Under the pieces are notes generated by a model. That model ran no database searches and was not told the origin of the DNA. It saw only the letters and a list, made by a program, of their open reading frames with translations. Positions 34,853 to 45,479 of a stretch of 64,000 nt of DNA are shown here, piece after piece; position 1 is the first letter of the stretch; each line of letters opens with the position of its first letter. Location: contig JAKSZP010007884.1 in assembly GCA_022478985.1 (NCBI GenBank), positions 186,001 to 250,000 of the forward strand, in the 5' to 3' direction. The DNA comes from Massospora cicadina (taxonomy: Eukaryota; Entomophthoromycota; Entomophthoromycetes; Entomophthorales; Entomophthoraceae). The position numbers and the translations under genes were made by a program.

Positions 34853-35044
34853 TCAACTGCTCGTGGGGTCCTTGATTGTGTAGGCATTAGTGACCTTCTT
34901 TTCTAATACCTCAAAGGGGCCAATCCAGATGCTAGTTAGCTTAAATCTCCAGACAAACCAATGCTGATCATGAAACAAGACATGCTCTCCTATGGTGAAC
35001 TGCATCAGTCCGCTACATCGCCATTGATCAAAATCATATACCAT
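34853..35044 (-). pseudogene. Element B integrase C-terminal GPY/F-like module
   Basis: An open stretch of about 63 codons reads FTIGEHVLFHDQHW, FKLTSIWIGPFEVLEKKV and NAYTIKD. The IGPF core with flanking strands matches the GPY/F module ending Ty3 integrases. It lies about 100 nt before the purine tract and 3' LTR. It is separated from the integrase core by stops. Confidence 0.65.
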
Positions 35045-35149
35045 AATTTTCAGCCCAAGATGGTCAAGTAAACTTCAGTCTGAAGTTTAACTAGTGTAGA
35101 CGTTAGATTCATCAGATAGTGTTAAAGGTCAGTTCCATATGTATCCTCC

Positions 35150-36011
35150 ACACAAAAGTAAAGTAGAAGAGGCAGAGCTGGGTGTCTGCCATAGAGTAAC
35201 TAAAACGGACTCTTTCCCATTGCTGTGTAATAACTGATGTTATATGCAAAACCTGCCATAGAGAGAATACTCCAGTCAGAGGGTCGATCCCTCACAAGCT
35301 TTTGAAGGATAATTACTAAGGTACTATTAACCTGTCTCTAGTCCTATTGGATTCTAGATGGTAGAGAATAGTTAACACCCCGCAGATCACCATCACCTTG
35401 TTCATCTTAGGTAGGACATGGGAGGGAAGTTAGTTTGGATGTCTGTGAGTATGATAGTGGGCAGCCTTGTCAATTTATGACACACTCCATGATGAACTTA
35501 GTGGCAGCTTTGCCTCAGATCGTGGATGACTCGCACTTCCACCCACTGGGTTAGGCGGTCTATTGCTACCAGGATTTGCTTGTAGAAATTTGTGCCCATT
35601 GGTAAGAGACCTACAACGTTAATGGATACCATATGCCAAGTGAACTGGGTTTTGACCAGATGATCAGTTCTCTTATGGAAAGGTTTCTCCACTTGGCACT
35701 GATGAAAACATGTGATAGTTTTTCAGCACGTCAAAGTTCATACTTTCCCAGTAATATTGTGGCTTCTGAAATTCCAACGTTTTTCTCAGTCCTCCATGCC
35801 CTACCACCTTGTGAGTGTCCAAAATGATACCCAGTCGACCAGAGGGCTTCAGAAAACTCACCATGGCCCCACTAACCTTTTTTAACAACTCACTATCTCT
35901 CAAGAAAGTATTTGCCCTCATCACGTCCAGCGCCCAGATGATTTGAGGTGAATCATTGGCGTATTTACTGCTAATCATTTTCTCATACATTATGTCAGCT
36001 AGATCCACCAT
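35150..36011 (-). pseudogene. Element B integrase core, degraded
   Basis: The zinc-binding part reads THKVVGHGGLRKTLEF then NYHMFSS (His-His, with the Cys pair damaged) at about 35730-35830. The DDE core starts VSINVVGLLPMGTNFYK near 35590-35640, where the first catalytic Asp of the usual SIDVVGPLP is Asn. AIDRLTQWVEV follows. The rest towards 35150 is too eroded to show the second and third acids clearly. Asp to Asn here is ATT GAY to ATT AAC, a TpG to TpA change. Confidence 0.65.
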
Positions 36012-36019
36012 AATAGCAA

Positions 36020-36790
36020 CAGTTGGCAGGCGCGATAGATAGTCAGCGTTCTGATGTTTAGTGCCCAGAAGGTGGATTATTTCAAAATAATAAGCTTGGA
36101 GCTTGAGCGCCTATCATTTGAGGCAGCCCTCAGGTTACTATAGATTTTTTAACCAGCATAGTGAAGCGTGATTGGTTAATACTTCTAACTTTACTCCATG
36201 GAGATATTCCCAAAATTGCTTGTATGAATAGATTACCACTAGGCACTCCCATTCCATCACCATATACTTCCGCTCATGGCAGTTCAAACTTCAGCTGTAA
36301 TAAGCGACAGGATGCTCCTAACATCTATGTCCTACTGTGACAAGACTTCTCCCACAGTGAAAAGAGAAGCGTTTGTCTGCACAATAAGCTCTTTCTCAAA
36401 GTTTGGATACCATAGCACTGGAGCGCTAATCAGCGCCATTTGAAGAGCGTCAAAAGCGCTCTTACATCGCTATGTCCACTTGAGTGATGTTCTATTTCAA
36501 AAGCTCAATGAGCAGGGCCCCAATGCAGCTAAAATTGGGAATGAACTAAAAATAGTACCTGACCATTCCCAAAAAGACTTGTGTATCTCATTTGGCCTTG
36601 AGTCAGGTCATCTTGATGGCTTCTACCTTATCCAGTTGCAGTCAAAGACCACTGGCATCTCCCACGAACCTGAGATATTCAAGTTGCTCTTTGAAAAAAT
36701 GACATTTGTGAGGCTTGATTTTAGTGTTAGTACTCTGCAAGCTGTACACCACTTCCTCCAGGTGATCTATGTGCTATGAAAACAAACTGG
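36020..36790 (-). pseudogene. Element B RNase H region, eroded
   Basis: Between RT motif C and the integrase zinc region there are 770 nt where RNase H must lie by order. Fragments such as a thumb/connection text are present in shifted frames, but no clear TDAS motif could be read. The plus-strand open frame 36480-36779 is the antisense shadow of this region. Confidence 0.45.
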
Positions 36791-36794
36791 AGAA

Positions 36795-37219
36795 CAAGGT
36801 TATATTGTCAAGATATACAAGAACACATGGCCATTTAAGATCACCCAGGATAGTGTCCATTGCCCTTTGAAATGTAGCTGGGGCGTTACAGAGGCCTTGA
36901 GGATAAAGTGGACTGGAATAACCCTTTGGTGGTAATCATAGCGCACTTTTCTCATTCCACTGCGGGCAACTCAATCTGCCAGTACCCCAAAATCAGGTCC
37001 ATAGCTGAGTATAGAGAACACTTCCCAGCTGATCTAAGGCATAATATATTGGGGTAGTGGATACAAATCCTTTTTTGTGACGCTATTAAGTTTCCAATAG
37101 TTGGTCAATACCCAGTTAGTGCCATCCTTCTTTTTAATGATCAGCACTGGTGCATCCCAAGGACTTTTTGATGACTCAAGCATAACTTGATCCAGCAACT
37201 TCCCAATTTCATCAGACAC
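36795..37219 (-). pseudogene. Element B reverse transcriptase
   Basis: The minus strand reads IGKLLDQVMLESSKSPW, DAPVLIIKKKDGTNWVL, NYWKLNSVTKKDLYPLP, then SAMDLILGYWQIELP with motif A Asp present, LYPQGLCNAPATFQRAMDTI for motif B, and VLVYLDNITLFS for motif C, where YLDN (36804-36815) replaces YxDD. A few stops and a frame change near 37030 interrupt it. The motif C variant equals that of elements C and F. The codons are GAC AAT, so a CpG transition from GAC GAT could explain it. Confidence 0.75.
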
Positions 37220-37375
37220 TACCTCTTATGAAGCTCTTGAGCAACGGATTGGCTGAGACCAGATAGGAAAATGGTCCCCAGTGTCTACTCGATCAACTAC
37301 TCCATGAGCGCACCCCAGATCATGGTCTTGTGAAACAAAAATCTCTCAATATTTCTCAAATAACACCATTGCCCG

Positions 37376-38230
37376 TTAATGTTGCTCCTTTGATAGTCCC
37401 ATCAAAGCTTTATACGGAACCACTGGCATTACACTGGCTGAATTCCAAGGAGAGAATTCAAGCTTGTCCAATGAGCTAAATTTAAAAATCTGATAGACCT
37501 CGTCAATGGGGTCAGGTGTAAAAGCCGGCACCTGATGCCTTTCTAACATAAGAGGATCCATCTGCAGTTTGGCCAGAAGCATTTTGACTTCCCCAGAGCC
37601 TGCCACTAATACCTCTGGAGCCACATGAGGTTTAAGATGTGATTGTTGATAGGGATCAAGGACCTCCATGAACAACCCTTTTGGTATCTCTACTTTGAGC
37701 TCCGTTCCCACAATGGCTTGGTGTCCAGAAGGTATCATTAAAGCGCGTGCTGAATGTAGCGGTATTCCCTGGTACTCATATATCTGATTGGGAAGGACCA
37801 TAGTCCACCGCTTCAACCGCTGGTAGTGGATGGGTGCTACCCTGTCACAGTATGCAAGGTTGATTTGACTATCTTGGGTGGACTCCTGAAATACCTCCTT
37901 CGAAGTAAAGTAGACAGGAATCTGCTGACCCAAGATCTCAAAGGTTTCTTCTGCCATGTTGACCACAGCCCCAAAACGACGCATGAAAGCAGTGCCAATT
38001 AACATTTCATAATTGTGGTTTGGCATTACAATTGCTGGCTTGGAGACAGCAATTGAACCAAACCAAAGAGACAATGCACTGTACGCCCCCTCTGATACAG
38101 TGCTTTCCGCACTTGCAGTCCCATATGTCACCCAGTGCTCTACTTCAGATTTCAATGGCAGCTTAGTCACAAGCCTTGTCAATACTATATTAACTGGGGC
38201 ACCAGTGTTAATGATATCCCGTATTTTCAT
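37376..38230 (-). CDS. Element B protease and dUTPase-like region (open frame)
   Basis: An uninterrupted frame of 284 codons, unusually long for this degraded element. Residues 1-115 are the retropepsin: IINTGAPVNIV has Asn where the catalytic Asp should be (AAC at 38207-38209), and NHNYEMLIGTAFM is the second-half landmark. Residues 155-237 are the dUTPase-like domain described separately. The C-terminal part DEVYQIFKFSSLDKL leads towards RT. ATG 38230 is only the first Met in the open stretch. Upstream text SECTYCEIF may be the ruin of a zinc knuckle. Confidence 0.7.
   Translation of the reverse strand: MKIRDIINTGAPVNIVLTRLVTKLPLKSEVEHWVTYGTASAESTVSEGAYSALSLWFGSIAVSKPAIVMPNHNYEMLIGTAFMRRFGAVVNMAEETFEILGQQIPVYFTSKEVFQESTQDSQINLAYCDRVAPIHYQRLKRWTMVLPNQIYEYQGIPLHSARALMIPSGHQAIVGTELKVEIPKGLFMEVLDPYQQSHLKPHVAPEVLVAGSGEVKMLLAKLQMDPLMLERHQVPAFTPDPIDEVYQIFKFSSLDKLEFSPWNSASVMPVVPYKALMGLSKEQH
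37520..37768 (-). pseudogene. dUTPase-like domain of element B
   Basis: Within the open frame: QGIPLHSARALMIPSGHQAI, VGTELKVEIPKGLFMEVLD, APEVLVAGSGEVKMLLAKL. The position and strand pattern equal those of the A and C domains (xxGIPxY, PxGxQxxVxTxxxVxIPxG, a conserved strand before LLxxL). The Asp-x-x-Tyr of motif 3 is absent here (LVAGSGE), so this copy is the furthest from an active site. Confidence 0.5.
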
Positions 38231-38239
38231 CTTTTCCTC

Positions 38240-41065
38240 AAAAATCTCACAATAAGTACATTCAGAATAAGAAGCATCACAACTTTATAATATATGGGCG
38301 TCCAAGGAATACTTCTTATCAATAAAAAGTTCATAATACTGGACCCTACCTGTGGGTACTCTTTTACGATCTGCTCCACTGAGATGGCGACGTTCCACTG
38401 TCCAACGAGGCCATATCCAAGGAGGGTTGGGGTAATTTAGCTGAGTTATGCTCCAGGACCTGGAAAGAAAGGAATTTATGAAGCTCTTGATGAACCCCTT
38501 CCACAATGCCCTCTTTGGCTTGGGAGCGGTTCACCACGTTCACATTGTCAGTGTTTTCTGATTAAGCAAATATGTCACCGGAGTTATGCGCACTGACATA
38601 TGCTGACTTGTTATGATCAGATGGGACAAATAAATTTGATGCAAAAGAAGTGAAGATTCCTGTCTCTACTCCACTCATTTGTTTTCTGATCTTCTAAATT
38701 TAGCAGAACTGCAGGAAGTTCTGCTTTGCAGGCAGTTTGCTACATACTCTCCTTGCTGAATGCACTCAAAGCAACTTATCCAGAGGTATCTTGTTCCTAA
38801 CCGTCATTGAACCCAGTCTGGGGGTTGTAAGCTATATAGGGAAGGGCGAAGCATTAAAAAATGTCCAGGGATAGCCTGAATGATCATAAGTCAGTTCTGG
38901 GTTGGGCGGAAGACTGTAACTTGGGCGATGATTCACCAGGGAAGTATAAGTTGGACAATACTGGACAACCTCAGATGGACCTCCAGCAGCAGTTCCAAAT
39001 GGTTTCCAGTCTCCGTTTGGTGGGTCAAAGGTGATGGTCAATTGTCACAAGTGGTTGACAATCTGCAGTAGGGGGATATCCACTTGGGTAACTTTAGACA
39101 TTGCGTTGTAGAGCACCCAATGGGGTTCCACTGCAGCAATCATGGCGATACTAACATCTTCCTCTGACAGTAACGCTGCGCCTACTAGCACATGCGCTTC
39201 CACATTGAAGCAGTTAGTGAATGTTGGAATGGTTTCGTTTCATTAAAACCTGATAGTCATAAATCTGCTTTCTGATGTGCCTTTTTTCTACCCCACTGAA
39301 CAACTGAAGCACCATATCATTGACCTTTTTGTATATCATGGAGCTATCTTCCAGGTAACAGGTGACCTGGTTGGCACTTTTGACATCCAGAGTGGAGATT
39401 AGAACTTTCGCTTATGACAATCTGAAACTCCTTTGATGGCAAACTCAAATTACTTGAAGAACCCATGCATATTGCTTCTCCAATTAAATGGGGGTAATTT
39501 TTCAACATGCACAGTTTTGTTATGATCCAAACTGTGGTTCCTCAAAATTAATTGGGCCATCTCCTGTCTGGCAAACGCACCTCCCACCTATGGGCCATAG
39601 GTGGGCTGTGGAGCAGAACTCGTGGCCGCCATGGACTTTTGAGAAGTGATGGACTATTTGGCCAGAATAACAGTGATGACCAGGGGTAGCTCACTCGCTG
39701 ACCCATAATATTTGTCCCCTGAATCAAGACTATCAGTGGCTCAACTCCCTTCACCCCCCTGTTCAGCGTAAAAACTCTTTCACAATGCACCCCACTTTAG
39801 CTGCTCCACACTGACACCGCCCTTCCTTGGCATCCTGTCTAAGCTTGTTGATCTTTCTTTGTAATTCTCAGCATATAACCTTATCCACGGTCATTTTGTG
39901 CTTGAGAGTCTGAAGATGCTCAACCACATCTTCAAGAGTTCCTTGCAATCTGGAACTCTGCTGAGCGCTATCATGAGCTTGACAAGAAACATTATCTAGT
40001 TGGCTTACTAGTGCAGCTCATTCTCAAGGAGTCCTCATTTGATCATTGAAGATTTTCCATATTAACCTGGATATTGGTATATTATACTGATTCTAAGAAT
40101 GAAAGAGTCACAGCCAATCTGTGACTGGCAGTGTTTAAGCCTTGAGGTGAGTTATATGATCCAACAACTGCCCATATTTGGCAGAGCCAAGAAACGAACT
40201 TCCATAATCTTCAGCGGTGTGGTGGTTGATCCACTCACTTCTAAACTGGCTAAATCTAATGTGACGGAATCATCTTGGTCAGTTAAACGCCTCAACAACA
40301 GAGTAATGAGGTCTCTGCTGCATCCCACAGTTGAGTCAATACCCAACACCCTTTCAGTCAATTCTTGCATGAATTGGGTGGTGCTCCCTCCCAAGGTAGT
40401 TAAATCCTTGATTTAGTCAAGCATGATTATATACAGTTAAGAAGCTCACCCATAACTTGGTGTAGCTCCTGATTCAAATAGGGTATGAGTTGATCCATCC
40501 ATGAGCGTCAGCAACATGAGTGTCTACTTGAACAAGAGCCCCCATGTCTCCGTGAATGTCTGTTTGAGTCGTTTCAGCAAAAACTGATTATCATTTGTTG
40601 CACTTGTGCAAACCACATTAAGTTCCCAATTTATATATTGTGTCTTGCCAGGACTCAAAGGAGCTGCCAAATAGATGGCTGTATATAAGCAACATGATAT
40701 TCTATCGTGCTATGAGAGTCAATATGGCGCATCAGGCTAGTGGTAGTCACGTCCAGGTAAGACATATACAATTTGTAGTACTGCGCCTGTTTGCGCTTGT
40801 TAAAGAACATACTCATAAAATTTTATACAGGGTTCCCATTGCAAAGACAGCACCCTAAAAGGAGCCATATCATACTACTACAAATCTGAATGGCGTTGAC
40901 ATCCATGGAGAGTCCATGCTGAGCCAACTTGAGAGCCAAAAATCTTATAAACTGCAATTTCATTGGATAGTCACTGAGGTCAGCTGGCTCAGTCTCAGTG
41001 AACAGGGCAGGTTCCTCATTGGAAGATTCCATATGGTTTTCACTGTACTTGTCACAAAAATCCAC
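38240..41065 (-). pseudogene. Element B Gag region, degraded
   Basis: The leader after the primer site opens with a frame at 41065 (MDFCDKYSENHMESSNEEP, acidic N-terminus, then a helical part). Further pieces are at 40394-40152 (QFMQELTERVLGID), 39790-39548 and 39041-38832, the last Pro/Tyr-rich. No uninterrupted capsid could be read. Near 38260, SECTYCEIF resembles the first half of a knuckle. A 9-bp perfect inverted repeat lies at 38702-38725. Confidence 0.45.
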
Positions 41066-41136
41066 AAGGTCTTGGCAAAAATAGTTAGAATTTGCTTATT
41101 TACAGTTGTTCAAGATGTAGAGTTGAATCAGCGGTC

Positions 41137-41154
41137 CCCCTGTAGTGAGCACCA
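41137..41154 (-). other. Primer-binding site of element B
   Basis: On the minus strand TGGTGCTCACTACAGGGG, identical to elements A and C, one nucleotide inside the 5' LTR border. This places the LTR edge at 41156. Confidence 0.75.
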
Positions 41155-41155
41155 T

Positions 41156-41776
41156 TGTCTATTTTCTGTCAGATTAGATAAATCCTAGCGGATTGTTGCA
41201 CAGAGGTTAATCCCATTGATACAATGGAAGTACAATTGGAGATCGTTGTTCCTTGAGCAAAGATAAGAAAATGAAAATGTGCTTTTGGGAACGCAATCTT
41301 TTTTATTATAAAGCAGATTCATACTGCCCAACCTAAGGGATTTACACTTAAAATAAAAATCATGCTACAGAGTCTATTGCAGCTTACCAACAAAAAGTGA
41401 TCCCCTCTCCATACTCCATTGCTACTGTTATATCTCTTTTTTGCTGCAGTTGCTCCCACAACTTCTACAAAGAAGGTAAACTCATTCAAAATTCGCTCAG
41501 CGCAATCTCAGCAAAATCATAACCATAGCGCCACATTTCTCATTATTAACCTTTGGCATTCAAACCGCTGACAACCATCAAGAGCTTAATATAAATACTT
41601 TCATTTATGCTCAGCTTCTAGTCACCAGTAATCTAATTATGCCAAGTGTATTTAAACTGCTCCTGAGGAAACCAGATCTGACATATTTTTATGAGATTGT
41701 TGACTGCCAATACAAAATTAATTAAATCCTAGTATTTGGCCTAGTGGGAGGAAACCATCTGATTAATTTCCCAGCA
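41156..41776 (-). repeat. 5' LTR of element B
   Basis: On the plus strand it begins TGTCTATTTTCT and ends TTTCCCAGCA, and it aligns with 34107-34742. Confidence 0.8.
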
Positions 41777-44227
41777 ATGTCAATGCCTTAGAGATCCTTA
41801 ATGGTCTTCTGTGGATTAGTTTAGTTCTTACATAGTTATATTTGATTTCCTTTGATTTTAAACAACTGGAATATATTATTACCTTAAACATGATTTTAAA
41901 TTGCAGCTGTTAGGATGACACTTATTAAACTAATTTACTGTAAATTTGAACTATCAATATAAAACTATAAGTGTTTGTATTATCTTCTAGATGAATTTTA
42001 CCATGAAAGCAAGAAATATATCTTTAAAGTAAACATATTTAAATATGGTTGCAAATAGATAACAATAAATATATAGTAATTCATTCTTGTTTCTAAAAAG
42101 AGGAAAAAGTCAAAAATAGAATGAAGCTAAACGTGGTAAAAAACTTAGAATTTAGAGAGCACATTTTTTAGCAAAACCCTTTATGTTATTCAAAAGCTTA
42201 TAAGAGCTTCAAAGGTTACTTAAAATGAAGTTACATATTAAACATTATTAAAAGCCAAGTAGTATTGTGTTACTATATAAAATTTAGGCATAGAATGCAT
42301 CTATTTCACTTTAGTTTTTATCTAATAAAATTCTTTTTTCTGAAACTTATTTGATTTTCAAAGCCATTTATAAATTTATATATGAGTTAGACTCAAGAAA
42401 GTTAATTTTAATAGTCAATAAAAGTTTCTTTTGAGATTTGGAGGTTTGGCCTGTGCCCCAACCAAAGGTATAACATTCATTTTCACCTTTCTTATTACTA
42501 ATGGCTTAGTATAGTTCTCTCCACTATAAAAACCTTTACATTATATGTTTCTTTTTGTTTAATTTTTTTAGTTTTGTATAGAAATAATCAATGTGATATT
42601 GACCCACTAACGTCTTATGGTACTTATAATTAAGCCATAAAATGAATTCCTTTGTGATCTGGTAAGCCAAATAAAAGATAAAATATGAATGATTATAACC
42701 CTGGCTACTAAAGATGCAAAATTAACTGTTAACAATATAGGGTGACTCATTCCTTTGCATAGTGTTCACATATAGAAAAAGCTATAGTTCAAGAATTTTT
42801 AAGCTAATATACATAGAAAGTACAACCTTTCTTACTTTTTTCTGTAATTATATTCTTCTGGTATTAATAAACCTTATTACTGTTATTTATTAAACTTTAA
42901 TATGATTATATTTTTTGACTAAAATTTTTTAATTTTATTCTTTTTAAGTAATTTTATATAAGTATCAATTAGAAACATAGAAGTTGAAACATATAAGTGT
43001 TTTTTCTTTAATGAGGATGACCCTTGTAAATTATAGCTCCATTTCATATACATAGCAATGATTTACTTATGATTGTGTAGCCTTACTCATCACTTTTTAT
43101 AGATTTGTGAATTTAAGTTTTAAGTAGAATACATATTGTATGTCAAGGTATAAAATCAAAATCTGAGAAGATTAGATTAGATTTTTAAAAGAATGGTGAC
43201 TATAGCATAGATCTAATTAGACACTATATATCAAGGTCATAAATTACTATTGAACCAAGTATTAAATGAGGATTTAAAATATGGTAATGATTTTTAATTT
43301 ATTGATATAACTAACCTTATTTTTCCATAGTGCATACACTATATATATATTTTATGATTTCTAAGCTTTACTAATTATAGTTAACTAAATTTTATAGATA
43401 TTCTGTGAAATTCTCTGATGATAGGTTTTCCTTAGAATTAATTTGGCTCTGCTCTCAGGCCCAAGCAATACAGGCTTATTTAAAAAATAGGTTATAGATA
43501 AAACTGAAAGCTATTTATAGCTAAAAAAATAATACTAGGTGTGTTATATATCCTAATCATGTTCTCATATCTATAACAGTTTTTAAAATATTACTTTTTT
43601 ATTTATAACTTCAGTACAATTGTGGTGCTTGACTTAATATAAGATATGATAAAAAATTTTAGTTTTAGTATTATTTATAAAAAAAAGTAAACATAGAACA
43701 CCTGTTTAAGGTATTTACAAAATTATAGAATATAAAATATTTGTATAAAACATAAAAGTGTTAAACCTTTTTAATCAGAAAACAAGAGGGATTTAAATGA
43801 GTAGTGTATTAAGAATTATATAATTGATATAATTATTATCATAATCTATGGATTGACTTGTTAAAACAGCACCTTATTTTTACACAAAAGATTAAAAAAA
43901 TATTAGATTGAAAATAATATCCTAGCTAGCTAAAATTGGAAAAAATTTGCTCTTAAAGCGTCAATATGATGTAAAAGAACAAATATATGTATTATCAGAA
44001 ATAACATACCTACAAATGTCTTTATTTTTAAAACTTGTATTAATTTACCTCATCAATCATGAGATATGAGGTATGAAAGGTAGAATCATGGTGCAAAGGG
44101 ACATAGAACAAAAAATAGTCCAGTTACCATTTGATAAAAAATATTTATGACATTAGAATTCCACCACAAAATTATCTATATACCTATTTGTTGAGTAATA
44201 ATTCAAGCACATATATTAAAAAATTTT
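41777..44227. other. Very AT-rich stretch, nothing recognised
   Basis: 2.4 kb of strongly AT-rich DNA without coding signal, paired repeats or RNA genes that I can support. Confidence 0.5.
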
Positions 44228-44563
44228 GGGAAAAGAACCTCCTTTAAAAAAAGCTCTAAAAAGTATGAAATAATCGAGAAATTAAGCCTACTCAATAACA
44301 CTCTTTTTGAAGTTGGCACCATATTTTAAACTGAATTATAGAATTTTACTTACAAATACAAATTATATCTTATGTCTGGATTGGGTCCGAGTGTAAACTA
44401 TAAGCAACTTAGAATAAATAGTACTGAGTATATAAATTATAAATGCCTATTATAGGTCTGTTAAAATATGGCACCAACTTCAAAAAAGAGTTTTATTGAG
44501 TAGGCTCAATTTCTTGATTATTTTATACTTTTTAGAGCTTTTTTAAAGGAGGTTCTTTTTTTC
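44228..44563. mobile_element. MITE-like element with long terminal inverted repeats
   Basis: About 95 bp at the left (from GAACCTCCTTTAAAAAAAGC at 44235) match, with few differences, the reverse complement of the right end (to GGAGGTTC at 44554). The arms end inside near TTGGCACCATATTTTA and its complement. The middle of about 130 bp is AT-rich and non-coding. The size and structure fit a non-autonomous DNA transposon or foldback element. Outer A-rich ends make the borders uncertain by about 8 bp, and no clear target duplication could be fixed. Confidence 0.7.
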
Positions 44564-44597
44564 CTAGAAAACTTTATTCCCAGCTCTTTTCCCCTAA

Positions 44598-44614
44598 AAA
44601 ATTAGTGCATTTTT
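44598..44614. repeat. Target-site duplication of SINE copy 1, left
   Basis: AAAATTAGTGCATTTTT, identical to 44855-44871. Confidence 0.85.
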
Positions 44615-44854
44615 TTATTCGAGGTGGGCCGACCTGGGATGATACCGCACCGATTAAGAGAAATCGAATGAATGGGAAGGAGGATAAAATCCGGAAAACC
44701 TCCATGCGAGGTGTATGATAGGCCAGGAGGAACTCCATGAATCGCCTTTGCTATTCGCTATCTCGGTTCGGGGCATTGGTGCGCAATGGCAACTCACTCA
44801 TAATTGTCCCCTACCCAAAGTTCCAGTACCGGAGTCGAACTGGGGGAGGCAGCG
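44615..44854 (-). mobile_element. tRNA-derived SINE, copy 1 (5'-truncated, longer body)
   Basis: A 240-bp minus-strand insertion between perfect 17-bp duplications. In element orientation it starts CGCTGCCTCCCCCAGTTCGA, and AGTTCGACTCC matches a polymerase III B box (GGTTCGANTCC) at all but one base. No A box precedes it, so the 5' part is missing. After a unique body of about 150 bp it ends with CGGTGCGGTAT, then GGTCGGCCCACCTCGAA and an A-rich tail. It is much more GC-rich than the flanks. The 3' end is shared with SINE copy 2. Confidence 0.75.
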
Positions 44855-44871
44855 AAAATTAGTGCATTTTT
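44855..44871. repeat. Target-site duplication of SINE copy 1, right
   Basis: AAAATTAGTGCATTTTT, identical to 44598-44614. Confidence 0.85.
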
Positions 44872-44970
44872 AAAAGTGGCTCTTTTTCCTACCTTTATTA
44901 AATATTACTATCTTTATATATCCTTTTTGACCCCTTGCTATTTCTCTAAAAATAAAACTCATTGATATAT

Positions 44971-44987
44971 TTTATATATAGTATCTT
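44971..44987. repeat. Target-site duplication of SINE copy 2, left
   Basis: TTTATATATAGTATCTT, identical to 45110-45126. Confidence 0.85.
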
Positions 44988-45109
44988 TTTGAGGTGGGTC
45001 GACCTTGGGACAAATATACCGCACCGAGAAAGTTTTCTAGTCAATACAGGTTTCGAACTCAAACCTGCACTAGGGGTGGAAGCAGTTTTACCCGCTCGGC
45101 TAACCACCC
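44988..45109 (-). mobile_element. tRNA-derived SINE, copy 2 (with A and B boxes)
   Basis: A 122-bp minus-strand insertion between perfect 17-bp duplications. In element orientation the tRNA-like head GGGTGGTTAGCCGAGCGGGT carries an A-box-like TAGCCGAGCGG, with a Leu/Ser-type D-arm look, and GAGTTCGAAACC stands at the B-box position about 40 nt on. The tail CTCGGTGCGGTAT, then GGTCGACCCACCTC, ends in a short A run and matches copy 1. The tail presumably lets a LINE enzyme recognise the RNA; the partner LINE is not identified. Confidence 0.78.
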
Positions 45110-45126
45110 TTTATATATAGTATCTT
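45110..45126. repeat. Target-site duplication of SINE copy 2, right
   Basis: TTTATATATAGTATCTT, identical to 44971-44987. Confidence 0.85.
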
Positions 45127-45148
45127 ATAAACAAATATACTAATAAAC

Positions 45149-45428
45149 CATTTTATTAAATTTAGTTGATTTTATTGGTCAAATTATACTAAATTTACAG
45201 ATCACCATCTACAATACTCATTTTATTAAATTTAGATGATTTTATTGGCCAACATATGCAAAATTTACTGATCGCCATATACAGTAATTCATTTTATTAG
45301 ATTTGGTTGTTTTTATTAGTCTATCTATGTAAATTTATTGATCGCTATCTAGAATAATTCATTTTTATTAAATTTAGATGAGTTTATTGGTCAAATTATA
45401 CAAAAACGATAGCCATCTATAATGATTT
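45149..45428. repeat. Tandem array, four units of about 70 bp
   Basis: Units start at 45149, 45219, 45290 and 45360, each with CATTTTATTARATTTRG and later a GATCRCCATMTA-like segment (degenerate in unit 4). Units diverge by roughly 15-25 percent by eye. The array sits directly before the RTE-like 3' end and could belong to the same element. Confidence 0.75.
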
Positions 45429-45479
45429 AAGCTCGTCCCACTATAAACTCATACTGACTGAATTTTGAACATATCCCCC

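Larger units (their letters stand above)
34107..41776 (-). mobile_element. Full-length decayed Ty3/gypsy element B
   Basis: A 7.67 kb minus-strand element between LTRs of 636 and 621 bp that start TGTC and end CA on the plus strand. The primer site lies beside the right LTR and the purine tract beside the left LTR, which fixes the orientation. The order on the minus strand is Gag, protease, dUTPase-like region, RT, RNase H, integrase, GPY/F-like end. LTR divergence is considerable. Flanking pentamers (CTGTT and ATGTC) share only TGT, so the target duplication is eroded or absent. Protease and integrase each show Asp-to-Asn at a catalytic site. Confidence 0.85.

Noticed and set aside
36480..36779. 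Plus-strand frame of 99 codons
   Set aside because: It lies antisense to the RNase H and RT region of element B and shows no motif of its own.
34102..41781. CTGTT/ATGTC as target duplication of element B
   Set aside because: Only three central bases match, so it cannot be distinguished from chance.
44988..45109. A functional tRNA gene on the minus strand
   Set aside because: A and B boxes are present, but the sequence has a long 3' tail, an A-rich end and a 17-bp duplication on both sides, so it is a SINE.
45149..45428. CRISPR-like array
   Set aside because: Units are contiguous and diverged along their whole length, with no constant repeat and variable spacer pattern.
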